Notes: generated from the letters alone by a model not told the origin. DNA of 64,000 nt from Zasmidium citrigriseum (GCA_002786025.1 NHNW01000041.1:1-64000); one strand, 5' to 3'. Positions 19,836 through 31,133 are shown, counted from the stretch's first letter. A program made the numbers and translations.

Positions 19836-22700
19836 GTGAGGGACGTGCATTCCGACATGGCACACTCGGCCGCCGCGGCAGCCAGAACGCGACTCGCCAG
19901 CAGCAGGGCGAGCTCGCCGTACGACGACAACGCCTTCACGACGGCCACAGGGACAAGCTTTAAGGACATTATCCACTCGACGCCTCAAGGCCGCTACAAC
20001 GAAACCGAGGACGACCTTCCTCTCCATCACAACCAATTCCAGGAGCCGTCCGAACCAGACAGCGATGGCAGCGCAGACATGTCGATTGAGATTGGACGCG
20101 GCGTGAAGCGAAGCGCGCGACGAGAGCATGACATGTCATCCGAGCTGGTCTTCAACTTTGGAAACGACCACAGCCAATACGAGATCACGGGCACACCTCC
20201 AGTCCGATCGCGAACTGGTCAGCCCAAGGATGGCGCATTGAGGAAAGAAGCCTCAGTTCGTCGTGCGACCGAGTCTGCACGGGCGAACGAAACAGCGAAG
20301 AAGAGTGTGGCAGGCTCGAAACAACGCGCGGTGTCGGACAGTTTGTACATGAAGACTGGGCAAGCGCAGCAATCAGCAGCTACAACGACAGTTCGTGGCT
20401 CACGCTTTGTGAGTTCTCGGCACACGTCTGCTAGCTATGGTGCTATTCCGACGCGGTTCACTGCCAACGGCGGTCTTGAGGCAGCTCAGCAGATTCCTCA
20501 ACAGACAGTGCAGGGTAATGCCACTGTGCAGTCGGTGATGCACACCGGGAGTCAGTCCTTCATGCTGCCGGACTTCCAAGACATAACAGAGCTGGTATCG
20601 GGAGTGAGAAGAGATGGTACACCACTCGTCAAGCGAGGCAATGCAGTTCGATCCAGATTCGCATCTGCTACATACAAGCCATTCAATCAGGGCCACGCCA
20701 CCATCGAAGGCGTTTCAATCCCGGAGGACGAGAAGGCGATCTTCGTGTCTCTGAAGCACGCCCGCGAGAAGAACGCAAGACTTGAATTCGAGAGCAGCGA
20801 AGCTCAGAAACGCATTGAGGAACTGAAAATCGAAGTCGCCCAATTGAGAAACCAGCTCGAGATGGCGAATCGTCGCCCAGACAGCGCACTTGGGTCAGAA
20901 GATGAAACACTGGATGCAACGGGCTTTCAGACGGACAAAGCAAGACTACAGGGCAAGGTAAAGGCTTTGCAAGAGCGACTCTCAAAGTCCGAGCGTAAGA
21001 TCAGCATTTCAGAAATCACCTCCAACCGGGTAGTCAAGGAGCGTGACGGCTTGGTCACACAAATCGCGGCAGTGTATTTCCAGAACGAGGAGCTCAGCAA
21101 TGAAAATGAGGAGCTGCGTACTGCTCAAGGCGAGCTTTCCAAGGAGAACGAGACCCTGAAAAAAACGATCGAGGATCTTCGAGATGAGAATGAGCGACTG
21201 CAGGCGAGACGAACTCGGAAGGAGGGCGAGACCAACTCAGCAAGGAAGGTTGAAATGAAGCATCAACAGGAGGGTTCCAAGCTGCAACGGTCACGGTCGA
21301 CCAAGCAGTCGGAGGAGACAGGGCGCCAGAATGCTGAAGATAACCAACACGATGACCAGAATCGTCGTCGCCGCTCGAGTGACCACCAGGATTCGACATT
21401 CGTGCGAGATCTCGCTTCTCGAATCGAGCGCGAGGTTCGAAAGATGAGGGACAACGCAGCCTCAGGAGCTCAGAAGATTCAATCCTCCGGCCCCAGCCTC
21501 CACCGTTCAGCGAGCGATAGATCTCGGTCTCGATCGAAGACCCGAAATGTGTCACTGAATGACACTCTGAAACGACACATCTCTGCACCTGCCGAGATGG
21601 ATGCGGGCTCGCAAGCAACGGCGACGGGAACTGGCATTGCTCCTGAAGATTTGACTGAGCTCAGTGTTCTGGATCCTGAAGATGTGGCCAACTTGCGTAG
21701 GAAGCTTGAAGAGGAGAAGCGGTCAGGCCGCCTTCGAAAGCGTGCATCTAGCATTCCAGACATTGAGCCCGATGAGACCGCTCGCTCAGCCTCGAGGCAC
21801 AGCATGCCGCGCAAGTCTTCACTGAAAGACTTGACTGGAGGCATCGACACTGGCACAGGCCGCTTCAGCATTCACGGAGATGACGTCTCCAAAGTAGCAA
21901 AGACTGTTCGAGTGCAGTCGCCTCACTCATCGCAGGACATCTTGGAGCCGGAGCAGTTCACAGAGGCTGGAAACTTCTCGATGCTGAGCAATACAAGTCG
22001 ACGACGAAGACGCACTTCCAGCGTCGAGGGCATGACTTCGGCATTCATCGTGCCAGACATCACTATGAGCAACCGTCAGTTGCAAGAGAACACGGCTGGT
22101 GCTTGCATCAACCACAACACGGCCCGCTGCACCGTGTGCGCCGAAGGCGACACTGGAGTATCGATCCCCAAGCCAGTCCCGGTCAGCGAGCGAGATGTTG
22201 GCGACGTTACCGATGCCACGATCCGACCCTCTCAGTCACCCGAAGACGCACTAGCAATGGTCATCAAGAACCTGGAAGACGAAATCACGCACCTCAAGCT
22301 TCAGCGCGAATCTCAGAACCGCCTGTACAACCAGCACGAGCCAGCCCTCTCCAAGCGCCGTCGGCAAGATGTCAAAGCCAGGATTGATGTGTTGACTGCT
22401 CAGATCGAGAAGCGAGCTGATCAGGTCTATGCGCTGTACGACGTCGTTGAGGGACAGAAGCAGCAGGCTCAAGCCGCGAAGGCGAAGGGGGAGCAGGTGA
22501 AGGGTGTCAGCGAGCAAGAGATCGACGAGACTCTGGAGAGCATCGGGCTTGATCCTCTGCACCTCTCGGGACAAGTTGGCAGGAAGGCGCCTGTGGGACT
22601 TGGTGATGACGACGACATCAGTGATGGGAGCGAGTTAGAGTGGGAGGGCATCAGCGATGCATCGAGCGAAGAGGAGTTTCGTGGGTTTGGCAAGAAATGA
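19836..22700 (+). CDS. ppc89: Spindle-pole-body coiled-coil protein, Ppc89/Cep57-like
   Basis: A single-exon protein of 954 residues; an ATG seven codons later (MAHSAAAA) is an alternative start. A low-complexity N-terminal third is followed by a coiled coil at about 305-345 and a second at about 365-460 (KVKALQERLSKSERKISISE then repeated NEEL/KENE heptads), which matches the Cep57 centrosome-localisation type domain of S. pombe Ppc89. The C-terminal segment around 820-885 (AMVIKNLEDEITHLK, then YNQHEPALSKRRRQDVK) is a Cep57 microtubule-binding-like region. Serine/arginine-rich linkers and an acidic C-terminus complete the chain. The family anchors spindle-pole-body or microtubule-organising components. 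It is convergent with the Rsm1-like gene. Confidence 0.8.
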   Translation: MRDVHSDMAHSAAAAARTRLASSRASSPYDDNAFTTATGTSFKDIIHSTPQGRYNETEDDLPLHHNQFQEPSEPDSDGSADMSIEIGRGVKRSARREHDMSSELVFNFGNDHSQYEITGTPPVRSRTGQPKDGALRKEASVRRATESARANETAKKSVAGSKQRAVSDSLYMKTGQAQQSAATTTVRGSRFVSSRHTSASYGAIPTRFTANGGLEAAQQIPQQTVQGNATVQSVMHTGSQSFMLPDFQDITELVSGVRRDGTPLVKRGNAVRSRFASATYKPFNQGHATIEGVSIPEDEKAIFVSLKHAREKNARLEFESSEAQKRIEELKIEVAQLRNQLEMANRRPDSALGSEDETLDATGFQTDKARLQGKVKALQERLSKSERKISISEITSNRVVKERDGLVTQIAAVYFQNEELSNENEELRTAQGELSKENETLKKTIEDLRDENERLQARRTRKEGETNSARKVEMKHQQEGSKLQRSRSTKQSEETGRQNAEDNQHDDQNRRRRSSDHQDSTFVRDLASRIEREVRKMRDNAASGAQKIQSSGPSLHRSASDRSRSRSKTRNVSLNDTLKRHISAPAEMDAGSQATATGTGIAPEDLTELSVLDPEDVANLRRKLEEEKRSGRLRKRASSIPDIEPDETARSASRHSMPRKSSLKDLTGGIDTGTGRFSIHGDDVSKVAKTVRVQSPHSSQDILEPEQFTEAGNFSMLSNTSRRRRRTSSVEGMTSAFIVPDITMSNRQLQENTAGACINHNTARCTVCAEGDTGVSIPKPVPVSERDVGDVTDATIRPSQSPEDALAMVIKNLEDEITHLKLQRESQNRLYNQHEPALSKRRRQDVKARIDVLTAQIEKRADQVYALYDVVEGQKQQAQAAKAKGEQVKGVSEQEIDETLESIGLDPLHLSGQVGRKAPVGLGDDDDISDGSELEWEGISDASSEEEFRGFGKK

Positions 22701-23071
22701 GGAAGATGAAGGTTGTTGATTGCATTGTTCATTCGTTCTTCTGGCGAGGAGTTGGATGGGTTGTGCATGCGGTTATTGTTCGGTTGTTGCATCATTGTGG
22801 GCATGGTTCGCTGTCGTTGTTCCATCATGCAGTTGTCTTGAGTTTGAGTCTCTTGCCTTGAGGTCGCTTCGACTCCTAACTTCGGTGGGTTGAGTCGGCT
22901 ATCTTGATGCTGGATTGCACTCCTTTTGACAATACATAGGGAAATTGAATGGTGGGCCATAGTACACTTTGATTCAAGAGTTATGCGTTACAGAATAGAG
23001 TCTACGTTTCCTCGTGAATGCATAGCAATGATGATCGCTCGAACGCTTGGGTATCAAAAGCAATGTCGCCC
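22701..23071. other. Convergent 3' spacer
   Basis: Thymine- and guanine-rich spacer between two stop codons. It presumably contains both polyadenylation regions. No gene or clear hairpin was seen. Confidence 0.5.
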
Positions 23072-24415
23072 TTAAAGGGCTTTCTGGACTTGGACCTTCG
23101 TCGTAGGGCGCCTCTTGATGCTCAGTAGGTTCTTCAACTTTCGTAGTCGTGACTCTCGTTCCTTGTCGGTTCGTGCAATCTCCTCCCGTGAAAGTGGGGG
23201 AGTGGCGACTGCGTCGGTCGAAGCTTCGTCGTCTTCATCGACAGTGTCCTGGCGTGCTGATCGTCGTCTGTGGTCGCGCGCAGCGGTTGAAACGACCCGT
23301 TGGAGCACCTGGCAAGCGTTGAGGCCGTCGAGACTACCGGTGGCTTTCTGCGTGACAGGGTTCCGCCATGGGCAATGATCGCGATGGAGCTCGGTGAGAT
23401 CCAGGAGGCCTGCTTCTTCGTCTTCCTCCCCGCCTTCCACATTCCCACTACTGCTGCTTCCGGGCCGCCGATAGTCTGGTTGATACATCCACAAGCCGAC
23501 ACGCTGGAAGCAAGCGTCACAATGAAGGAGGTCGTTGCCAGATTCCGAAGAGCCCCTCCAGCCGTGCATTGCGATCTCGAACGCTTTGGCAGAAGTCGAC
23601 TCGGGAGGATCGCTGAGTCCCATGACATCGCGGGGCAGGTCGTCCATGACTTTGGCATTGAAGGAGTCGAGTGGTCGTGTTTTAACATTCGCGATAGACT
23701 TCGTGATGTCGAGGAGCGAGCGAACTCGTCTGCGAAGCTCTGGCTGCCAGATGAAGGGCCGAACCACTGGTAAGCGGTATATGTCGTCTTTGCAACCTTC
23801 TTGCCGCCAAAGGCATGTTGGAGAATGACCTTCCACGATCTGTGACTTATAGCGCTCTGCGAGGGCTTGCTCAAGTGAGCTTCCCTCGTCCTCCTCGTCT
23901 TCTTGATCCTCATCCTCGCCGTCCTGCTCTGTCTGCTCTGACACATCCACACTCACCACCACCCGCCTGCCGCAACCGCCTCTGCAACTTACCGTGTTGA
24001 CATCGACGCAGACCCATCCTCGCTTTGCCCACTCAACTTCATTGATAGCATCCGGCTTCGGATGCCACAGAGTCACACTGCTAAAAGTCTTCAATCGGGC
24101 AAGAAAGGTCTCCTGCGACCAAGGCGAGAAATTAGGCGGTGGTTGAGAAGGCGTGCTTGTGTTGCGCTTGCTTGGTAGAGAGATGACGGAGGCATTGTGA
24201 TTGAGGCCGCCGAGGGAGTCGGTAGAGGTGCTCTGGCGCAATCGCTTTCTTATGCGCTCGCGAGCTTCATCGAAAGCGGCGGCGGAGGAGCGTTTGCTGC
24301 TGGTGGTAGAGCCCGCCTGCGACGCGGATTGGAGGGAGGGCGCGTTGGAGGAAGCAGACAGGGCGTCCAGCGCCTTGTAGAACTTGCGCTTCGTGGTCGC
24401 GATGGCCTCGGGCAT
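23072..24415 (-). CDS. rsm1: C3HC zinc-finger protein, Rsm1/NIPA-like mRNA export factor
   Basis: A single exon of 447 residues. A basic, serine-rich N-terminus precedes a first zinc module around 99-205: WSQETFLARLKTF, W134VCVDV, C144/C148 and the closing H197-x3-C201 pair. The second module has LHCDACFQRVGLW (C299, C302) and LHRDHCPWRN (H344, C348), the paired arrangement of the zf-C3HC and Rsm1-like domains. S. pombe Rsm1 acts in nuclear mRNA export and animal NIPA is an F-box protein; no F-box is visible here. The acidic insert at 163-180 is fungal variation. The start MPEAIATTKRKFYKALDALS is a conserved-looking N-terminus. Confidence 0.85.
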   Translation of the reverse strand: MPEAIATTKRKFYKALDALSASSNAPSLQSASQAGSTTSSKRSSAAAFDEARERIRKRLRQSTSTDSLGGLNHNASVISLPSKRNTSTPSQPPPNFSPWSQETFLARLKTFSSVTLWHPKPDAINEVEWAKRGWVCVDVNTVSCRGGCGRRVVVSVDVSEQTEQDGEDEDQEDEEDEGSSLEQALAERYKSQIVEGHSPTCLWRQEGCKDDIYRLPVVRPFIWQPELRRRVRSLLDITKSIANVKTRPLDSFNAKVMDDLPRDVMGLSDPPESTSAKAFEIAMHGWRGSSESGNDLLHCDACFQRVGLWMYQPDYRRPGSSSSGNVEGGEEDEEAGLLDLTELHRDHCPWRNPVTQKATGSLDGLNACQVLQRVVSTAARDHRRRSARQDTVDEDDEASTDAVATPPLSREEIARTDKERESRLRKLKNLLSIKRRPTTKVQVQKAL

Positions 24416-25126
24416 GGTCGCGAACGAGTATGAAGGAGTGGTGAGGTTGACGGCGGAGATAGTGGCACGAAGAAAGGCGAAGGCCGAGAGCTCATTGTCC
24501 AGAGAGCAGGAATGTCGCTGCCGCTAGCCCGTTTCGTCCCACCCAGACGCCAAATCCCGTGACTCGAAGTTAGATTGATGACAGCGTTGATGACATCCAT
24601 TCAAGCATTGATCCTCGACATCCATCCTGAACATCCACGCTTCCATTGACCGGGATTTCGTCCCGGCTCTGACTTCGCGCCGGGTGCGAGATCGCATGCT
24701 TGCGCCATCTCGCTGTCCTGTCCTGCTCATGTTGTCGCTCTGAAACCAGCGATGCCGCTGTCTGCGCTGCCGTCACCACCGCCACCTGATCGGGACATCG
24801 AAAGCGAGCGCTGACAATCCTGCTGCCGGGCCAGTCGCAGTACGCGGCATTCGGCCGATATCACGGATCGCAAGAGCGAGAGCAAGCTTCACCATGGCCG
24901 TCCTGGGCTGAAGGACGCCTTTCGAAAGCAACAGTCAGCAGACACATCCCAGTACTCATCACTCGGAATCGGAAGCCCAGTCTACCCTCAAAAGGCTTTT
25001 CGCGCGGTATCGGAACTCCCAATCCTTCCGTCTAACAGTCATCTACCATCAAGCCGTGCAGGGAATGGAAGCCGTTGCGCGCATTGAATAGCAGCCTTGT
25101 TTGCCATATCGTTCATTCCTGTGTTC
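24416..25126. other. Divergent intergenic region
   Basis: This stretch lies between the starts of the Rsm1-like gene and the Zn2Cys6 gene. It has GC-rich sequence with short frames only. Both promoters are expected here, but no specific element can be named. Confidence 0.5.
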
Positions 25127-27463
25127 ATGATGGATCCTTCCCAACCATCGACGGACGCCAATGGCGTCCAACACATCCGTCTTGCGTGTCAGGCTTGCCA
25201 ACGTAAAAAAGTAATGCCCCTTTCCTCCTCCCTTCATCAGGGTCTAAGCTATACATACTAGTCCAGGATCCTAACGTAAGCCATTGATAGATCAAATGCG
25301 ATCGGACCTTTCCGTGTGGCCAATGTCAGCGGTCCAATCTCCAATGTACCCAGAGCACTCGAAAGCCACGAGTCAAACGTGCTGGCAAACGAGCGGTCGA
25401 CTCAGAATTGCGCAGCCGCATATCCAAGCTTGAAGTAGGTCATCGAAACCATTCACTCCCGGATTCGTTCTAACGCGATATAGAGCCTCGTCGAGAGCTT
25501 GAGTGGCGAAGTCGGTCTGCCAAACGAGGAGGTGCCAGGAGTGGCTACCCCAGAACAACGTGCAACTCCCCAAGAACAGCACGATGCACCTTCGCCTAGC
25601 GTTGGCAAATACATAGGAAGTCCTTTTTGGGCAACCTTGGTCAATGAGGTACAAGCACTCCGAGATGCTTTAGAAGAAGACCCTTCCGATGGCGAGCAGT
25701 CACCAGCCTCGCCCGTCGTAGCGCCAACCGCCGGAACTTCAACAGATCACGATATCTTAATATGCCCTCCAGCATCTATCTTTGTGATGCCCGGTGCTTT
25801 GGCAGATCCACCACCGACAATACTCAACCAGCTCAACGAGATCTTCTTGAAGAACGTTGATCCTGTCTTTAAGGTCCTTCACAGACCCTCAGTCGAACGC
25901 TTCCTACAAGGAGAGAGCTATTTGGGCCACCCGCCAGACGCTCCTCCCAATAGGGCCTTGAAGGCGACTATGTGGTTTGCAGCAGTCACGACTATACACG
26001 ACGCCGAGTGCTTTGCCCGTTTCCGTGCGTCACGCAGAGACCTGCTCCAGCTGTATAGGAGGCATGTCGACGCAGCGATGGCGCAGGTAAGTCAAACCCT
26101 GTACAACATCTCAAGGAGTGGACTGACCGATCTACAGGCCGATCTGATCAGCACGACCGATTTAGCTACGCTTCAAGCCTTTGTGCTATATACCGCTTCC
26201 TCCAGGATATCAGATCTTAGTCGGAGAGCATGGACAATGGCAGGCCTAGTCGTTCGGATTGCCTACGGAATCGGCCTTCATCGAGAGCTTGCAAGCGACT
26301 CGCCCTACATGAAGGAGACCAAGAGACGTCTATGGCACCAAATCCGTGTACTGGACGCCTTTTCCGCGGTCGACCGCGGGACAGAACTCTTAATCCAGCT
26401 TTCGTCTTTCGACACGCCCTTACCGAGTAACGTGAATGATTCTGAGTTCGACGAATCCACGACGTCGGTTACGAATAGAGACGAAGGCCTGAGCGATATG
26501 ACCTTTAACTTGATGGCACACTCAGCAACAACTCTGACGATGAGGCTACTGACACCAGAACAAAGCGGGACGAAAGGCGAGACGTGGCAGCAGCGCCTGG
26601 ACTCAGCACTTAATCTCGGCAAACAACTTCGGGAGAAGTACCTCCAGCACTGCGACCTCTCGTTACCCTTTCATCGCTTCCTCTATACGGTGGGCAACTC
26701 GATGGCGGCATCGAGCGTCCTACGAGCCGTACGGCCAATGCAGAAGCACGTTTCGAGTGTGCCTCCCAGAGTGGACTCACCTTTCGTCCTACAACTGGCG
26801 GTGAACAGTCTACGCGAGAGCGAAGCAACACACCAAGACCCGGAATGCGAGGGCTGGAGATGGATCTTCTGGGTCCAATGGCATGCCTTGGCGGTTGCTT
26901 TGGCAGGGCTGTGCTCCATTCGCGACAACGAGCTCGCAAAGACTGCATGGCAGTACGTCAATAAAGCGTATGAGCGACACGCCCGGCACGTGGCCGATAC
27001 ACGCAGCGGAATGCTCTGGAGGCCAATCGAGAAGCTGTACAAGAAGGCTTCAGCATTTCGAGATGGCACGACAGCATCACCTCGGCATAGCCTGAGTATC
27101 AGTCCGCCGAAGGTCCCCGACCAGAACATGGCCCATCTCTCACTCAGCATGGCGCCGTCAACGAATTTCACATCGACATATCCTGCAGGCTCAACACAAG
27201 CACAACTCCCTGCTGGAGCAATGCCAACATCAGGAATCATGAATGCATCCATGGACGTTCCCCAAACTCAGGGATTTGGTATGTCACCACTTCAGGTGGG
27301 AGATATGAGCTGGATGGACTGGGAGAGGATTATGGAAGATATATCGAGCCTGCAGCATGCGGATTCTTCGATCAATAATCTCAATGTTGGTCTCGGGGAT
27401 ATGCAAGTGCCGCAGAATTGGCAGGGTGAGTGGCCGTATTCGATGCAGCAGAATCAGATGTGA
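25127..27463 (+). CDS. Zn2Cys6 transcription factor with fungal-specific regulatory domain
   Basis: Four exons: 25127-25210, 25291-25434, 25484-26086 and 26138-27463, giving about 718 residues. The zinc cluster is split by intron 1 right after ACQACQRKK and resumes IKCDRTFPCGQCQRSNLQC, giving the exact C-x2-C-x6-C-x5-C-x2-C-x6-C spacing at about 21-47. A basic linker and a short coiled-coil stretch follow. The middle holds a Fungal_trans domain (FKVLHRPSVERFL, ADLISTTDLATLQAFVLY, WTMAGLVVRIAYGIGLHREL). The C-terminus is Gln/Met/Asn-rich, likely an activation region. The 51-nt third intron has no stop, so a naive frame would include 17 extra residues. The first two codons are both ATG. Target genes are unknown. 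Confidence 0.88.
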
Positions 27464-27738
27464 TTCTGGTGGAGATCACGATGTAAATACTGTACAATGT
27501 AGTTCCCAGCTCATCACGGCGTTTGTTGTAATGATACCCATTTGGATTGGATTTGAAACACATCAATATGTCAGAAGCGCACTTTTCTCATTTGAAGATT
27601 CATGCCCAGGCCTCCTGAACCTCGAGCGTATCTTAAGCATCCACAGCCGACGCCCTTCAACTCATGGCAGTTCTACAGCCACGAGACGCCTCACCCGCAG
27701 CCCCCGCAAGTATTCATGCAGCTTCCACTTCCACCCGC

Positions 27739-28378
27739 TCAACTAATCTTCGCATTCGAAAAGTCCATCTCCGGATGCTGCTCCTGAAACTTCTTCAACA
27801 TCTCCATCTTCTTCTGCTCATCACTCGTCGGCTGTCCGGCCTCCTTCTGCCGCTGATCATACATCATCTTCTCCACCATACTCCTCGTCTCGCCGTCCAG
27901 ATCGCTCAACTTGCTGTTCTCGGGCGTGATTTTCGAGGTGTCGATTTTGGGCGCCGAGGTCACGACGTGGGCCCACCATTCCATCTTGTTGATCTTGTCG
28001 AGGTGGATGGAGAGTTCTTTGCCGGAGGAGGTCGTTTCGAGTGTCCAGGTGGATTCGTCGACGTGGATGGGGGAGGGGAGGGTGCCCTATGAAAAGAATC
28101 AGTTTCTGGTGCTTGACGTGATCGTTGTATTGACTTACATCGATAATAGGCTCCTGACCTCTGATCCCGGCCTTCAGACTCGTCTTGGTGATCTTGACAT
28201 CCAGATCTTTGCCCTTGATATTGGCGGGGATGATGGCGCTGAGGTCCACATCACCAATGGTCTGACTCCATTTGTACGGCAGCTTGCTCTGCTCCTCTTG
28301 CTCCTTTGCCTTTGCCTCCTTATCGAGGCGCTCGCGCTCCTCTGGAGTGGGCGACGAAGGTCTCTCGTTCTCGGCCAT
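27739..28378 (-). CDS. nudC: Nuclear movement protein NudC (CS domain)
   Basis: Two exons on the minus strand, 28378-28139 and 28086-27739, giving 195 residues. A charged, coiled-coil-prone N-terminus ([19 protein letters not shown]) precedes a CS/p23-like beta-sandwich: [57 protein letters not shown]. The C-terminal [19 protein letters not shown] and [15 protein letters not shown] are the standard NudC ending. The length matches Aspergillus NudC (about 198 residues). NudC is an Hsp90-associated chaperone needed for dynein/LIS1-dependent nuclear migration. The gene is convergent with the Zn2Cys6 factor, 275 nt apart. Confidence 0.93.
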
Positions 28379-29237
28379 GGTGGTGTCGTGTGCTGCCCGT
28401 GGTGAGGTGGGCAGGCGGAAAGGATCCGCGGTGCAAAGTTTGGATGACGTTCGGTCTGGGCTCGAGCTTGTGACAGGGGCGGGGGCTTATCGATAACATG
28501 ACAAGTGAATGTCGGGCAGCGACCAGCGACGTCTCTTGCAACTCAGCATCATGGAGAAGGTGCACATTCGGCATTCGTTCGCAGATGGAGTGATTAGAAA
28601 GCCATTACTCCTCTTTGCTTTGAAGGTTCTCATGGTCACTGGCTGCTGCGGCAATCTTCAAGCCTGAATAATCTGCTCTATGGAAGATACACTCATCTCC
28701 AAATGACGGAGGGCCAGGGGCACTGAATCGAGCATTAGACGTCAGAGCACACCATCTGCCTGCTGAAGCTGTTCAGAACCCTGGAAAGAAGTTCATGCAT
28801 GCCTGCTCGTCTCCAGACGATTTCGGCATGCAGGACAACCACAATCACAACTCGACATCGGTCTTGCATTCGATCCCCTGGACTTGATGGCCGGACAACG
28901 ATCTGTGCAGCTTCAGTATTGATAATCAAGCAGAATTGTAAAGTTCGCAATGCCTGGGCTCTCTTCGGAAGAATGGATGGAGGGGTACTTGGTCTGGGAT
29001 CGACTTGACGAGGCGGGGCTGCGAAGCTCTCACCTATCCGTATCCGAGCCGGCGACGAGAAATATATCTTGACTCGCCCTTGCCCTTGACACAGCATTGG
29101 AGATACTTCACAGACGCAGTCGACTCGTACTCCGCATTAGATCCGTAAGCAAACATATATCAGCTTCTGAGGGTGAACGCTTTCCTGACCTTGATTCCAG
29201 CAAAGACAACAGCCAACCCAACTTCGAAACAACCACA
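28379..29237. other. Divergent intergenic region
   Basis: This stretch lies between the starts of NudC and the EthD-like gene. An AATATAT run near 29061-29067 lies about 175 nt before the EthD ATG and is a weak TATA candidate. No gene was recognised. Confidence 0.45.
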
Positions 29238-29598
29238 ATGCCGAGCGCCTTCGCGACCGTCCTCTACCCACAAGGGGCAAAGTTTAACAAGGACTACTAC
29301 AAGGCCAGCCATATGCCAATCGTGGAGAACAACTGGAAGAAGTACGGCCTCAAATCTTGGAAGATCTTGTACTTCCCCGACGACTCCCCATATTGCGTTC
29401 AGGCTCTGTTGGAGTGGGACAACATTGGCAAGTCTGACACGTACAGTAGTGTTGACGATACACGCGCTGACACGTAATGCAGGGCAATTCCAGGAGGCCG
29501 CCAGCAGCCCGGAGGCCAAGACTGTCTTGGGTGATATTGAGAACTTCTGTGACAAACAGCCCGTCATTGTTGCGGGTGAGGTTGCTTTCTCTGGTTAG
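29238..29598 (+). CDS. EthD-domain small protein (dimeric alpha/beta barrel)
   Basis: Two exons, 29238-29445 and 29483-29598, giving about 107 residues. The start MPSAFATVLYPQGAKFNKDYYKASHMPIVE shows the EthD pattern in which a conserved YY...HMP segment follows the first strand; the second half has FQEAASSPEAKTVLGDIENF, typical of the domain end. EthD-type barrels occur in ring-modifying and degradation enzymes as well as uncharacterised stress proteins; no substrate can be read here. The intron is only 37 nt by the one splice choice that keeps the frame, which is very short, so the junction is uncertain. It is tail-to-tail with an ABM-like gene 76 nt away. Confidence 0.75.
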
Positions 29599-29674
29599 GG
29601 GGATAGCAGAGGACAGTCTTTAAGCAGGTGACGACAACTTCTGTTCAATGGATGTGTAATTGAGCTTGCAGCGT

Positions 29675-30493
29675 TCACAATTTCGACGAGTCTGTAGGGC
29701 CTCCTTCTACAGTCGAAACGAAGCTATCTTCAATTTCTTGCCAAACAGTCGTAGACTGATTTGATGGGCCTCCCTCAACGTGCTTCATAATTTCTTTGAC
29801 GACATCGACGTGCTCTGGTGCGTTGCTGTGACTCTTCATGGCCTTTGAGTCCTTGTAGCGAACGAAGAGTAGCAGGTCTTTGGGTGCCTTGGGACGCGTA
29901 AAGACTGTGTAAGTCAAGACATCGGGTTCTTGATCCCTGACGAAAGGAATAAAGCCACTGGGAAACACGTTAGCACGCCTTCATCAATTTGCGCCCTGCG
30001 AGACTCACTTCAACGCCTTCAAGATCGCCTCTCTATCCCCCGTAAACCTCGACAAACTGATCAAATTTCCCCCAAAAGGCCTCGCATGCTGCTCTCTCGC
30101 AACAAACCCCGCCGTCAAATACCATGCCACCAATTCCTCGTCCTTAGCATACAGAGCTTCCTTCTTCGCAGTCTCATGGAAAGCCTGGAAGAACACGGGG
30201 TCGTCGATTTGTTTTTGGAGGGCGTTCTTCTCGGTGTAGATTTCCATGCCTCCTATCACCAGTGGTGTGTTGGCTTTCTTGGGTGGAGGGAAGGGAGTGA
30301 AGTAGCTCCAGGTTGTGCATTTGGCTGAGGGTTGGCGGTAGTATTCACGGGCGCCATTTCGGAGGAGGGAGAGGATCTGAGTGGTGTTAGTGGTGAGGTA
30401 AGAATGGATTGGAGGAAGTTGACATACCCGCTTCTGTTTCTCGGTTGAGGCTGGATGGAGCATGCACAAGAGTGCAATGTCGTTGTTGCCCAT
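29675..30493 (-). CDS. ABM-superfamily (dimeric alpha/beta barrel) protein, two repeats
   Basis: Three exons on the minus strand: 30493-30428, 30376-30009 and 29957-29675, giving 238 residues. The N-terminal half (DIALLCMLHPA, SLLRNGAREYYRQPSAKCTTWSYF, VIGGMEIYTEKNAL) and the C-terminal half (DVLTYTVFTRPKAPKDLLLFVRYKD, EHVDVVKEIMKHV) each look like one antibiotic-biosynthesis-monooxygenase barrel, so the chain is probably a fused tandem. Such proteins act as cofactor-free oxygenases or small-molecule binders; function is not assignable. It has no signal peptide, so it is probably cytosolic. It converges with the EthD gene, a member of the same fold superfamily, which may indicate shared metabolism. 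Intron 2 contains a GCTAAC branch site. Confidence 0.72.
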
Positions 30494-31133
30494 TTTGAAG
30501 ATTGTGTATCGTTACCTCTCCTCTTCAAAGTTAAGGTCGTCTGTGATATAACAAGTAGGGTTGGATGAGTCGTGATTACGAGCTCATGAACCGAGGTGCT
30601 AGTCCCGCTGTGGAAGCGCGCCTTCCTTGCCTTGGTTATGCAGTCGCACGCAGGAGTGCCTCGCATGAACCGAAGTCGCGGTATGTTAAAGAGAGAGCAA
30701 CTCAGATATGCGTTTTGTAGGAGTACATACTACCCCATAGTGCCTCGCAATGACCCGAAACACGAAATATCAGACCGCAGACCACCTCAAAACTCCGTTC
30801 TGTTCCACCGTTGAAGCAGTCTGCTTTTGATCTAAGCATGAAGTCAACGCAGGGTATTGCAAATGCAGTCGTCTCGTAAAGCAAATCAAGCCACATGCCC
30901 GCAAAGGAAAAGAGAAGAAACACCGCTCGTCCGCCGTAACGCCTGTCCCACATAACCTTTCCCTCAAGACCCGTTCCAGGGCCCACGAATAGTACCGTAC
31001 AGCCCAGATCCAGATGGCGACATCTTCATCATCCAGTTTTCGCCCTTTTCGGTTCGTCGGGCGTGAAGTCTCGAGGGCTTACATCGATTCGATCATGTGT
31101 CCGCGCTCTGGCAACGCTCCTGTCGGATCCATC
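30494..31133. other. Intergenic region with no supported gene
   Basis: This stretch includes the promoter of the ABM-like gene and the 3' side of the next minus-strand gene. Its frames of 60-136 codons lack domains and overlap each other. Nothing further is supported. Confidence 0.5.

Noticed and set aside
27664..28405. 142- and 164-codon plus-strand frames
   Set aside because: They are shadows antisense to the two NudC exons.
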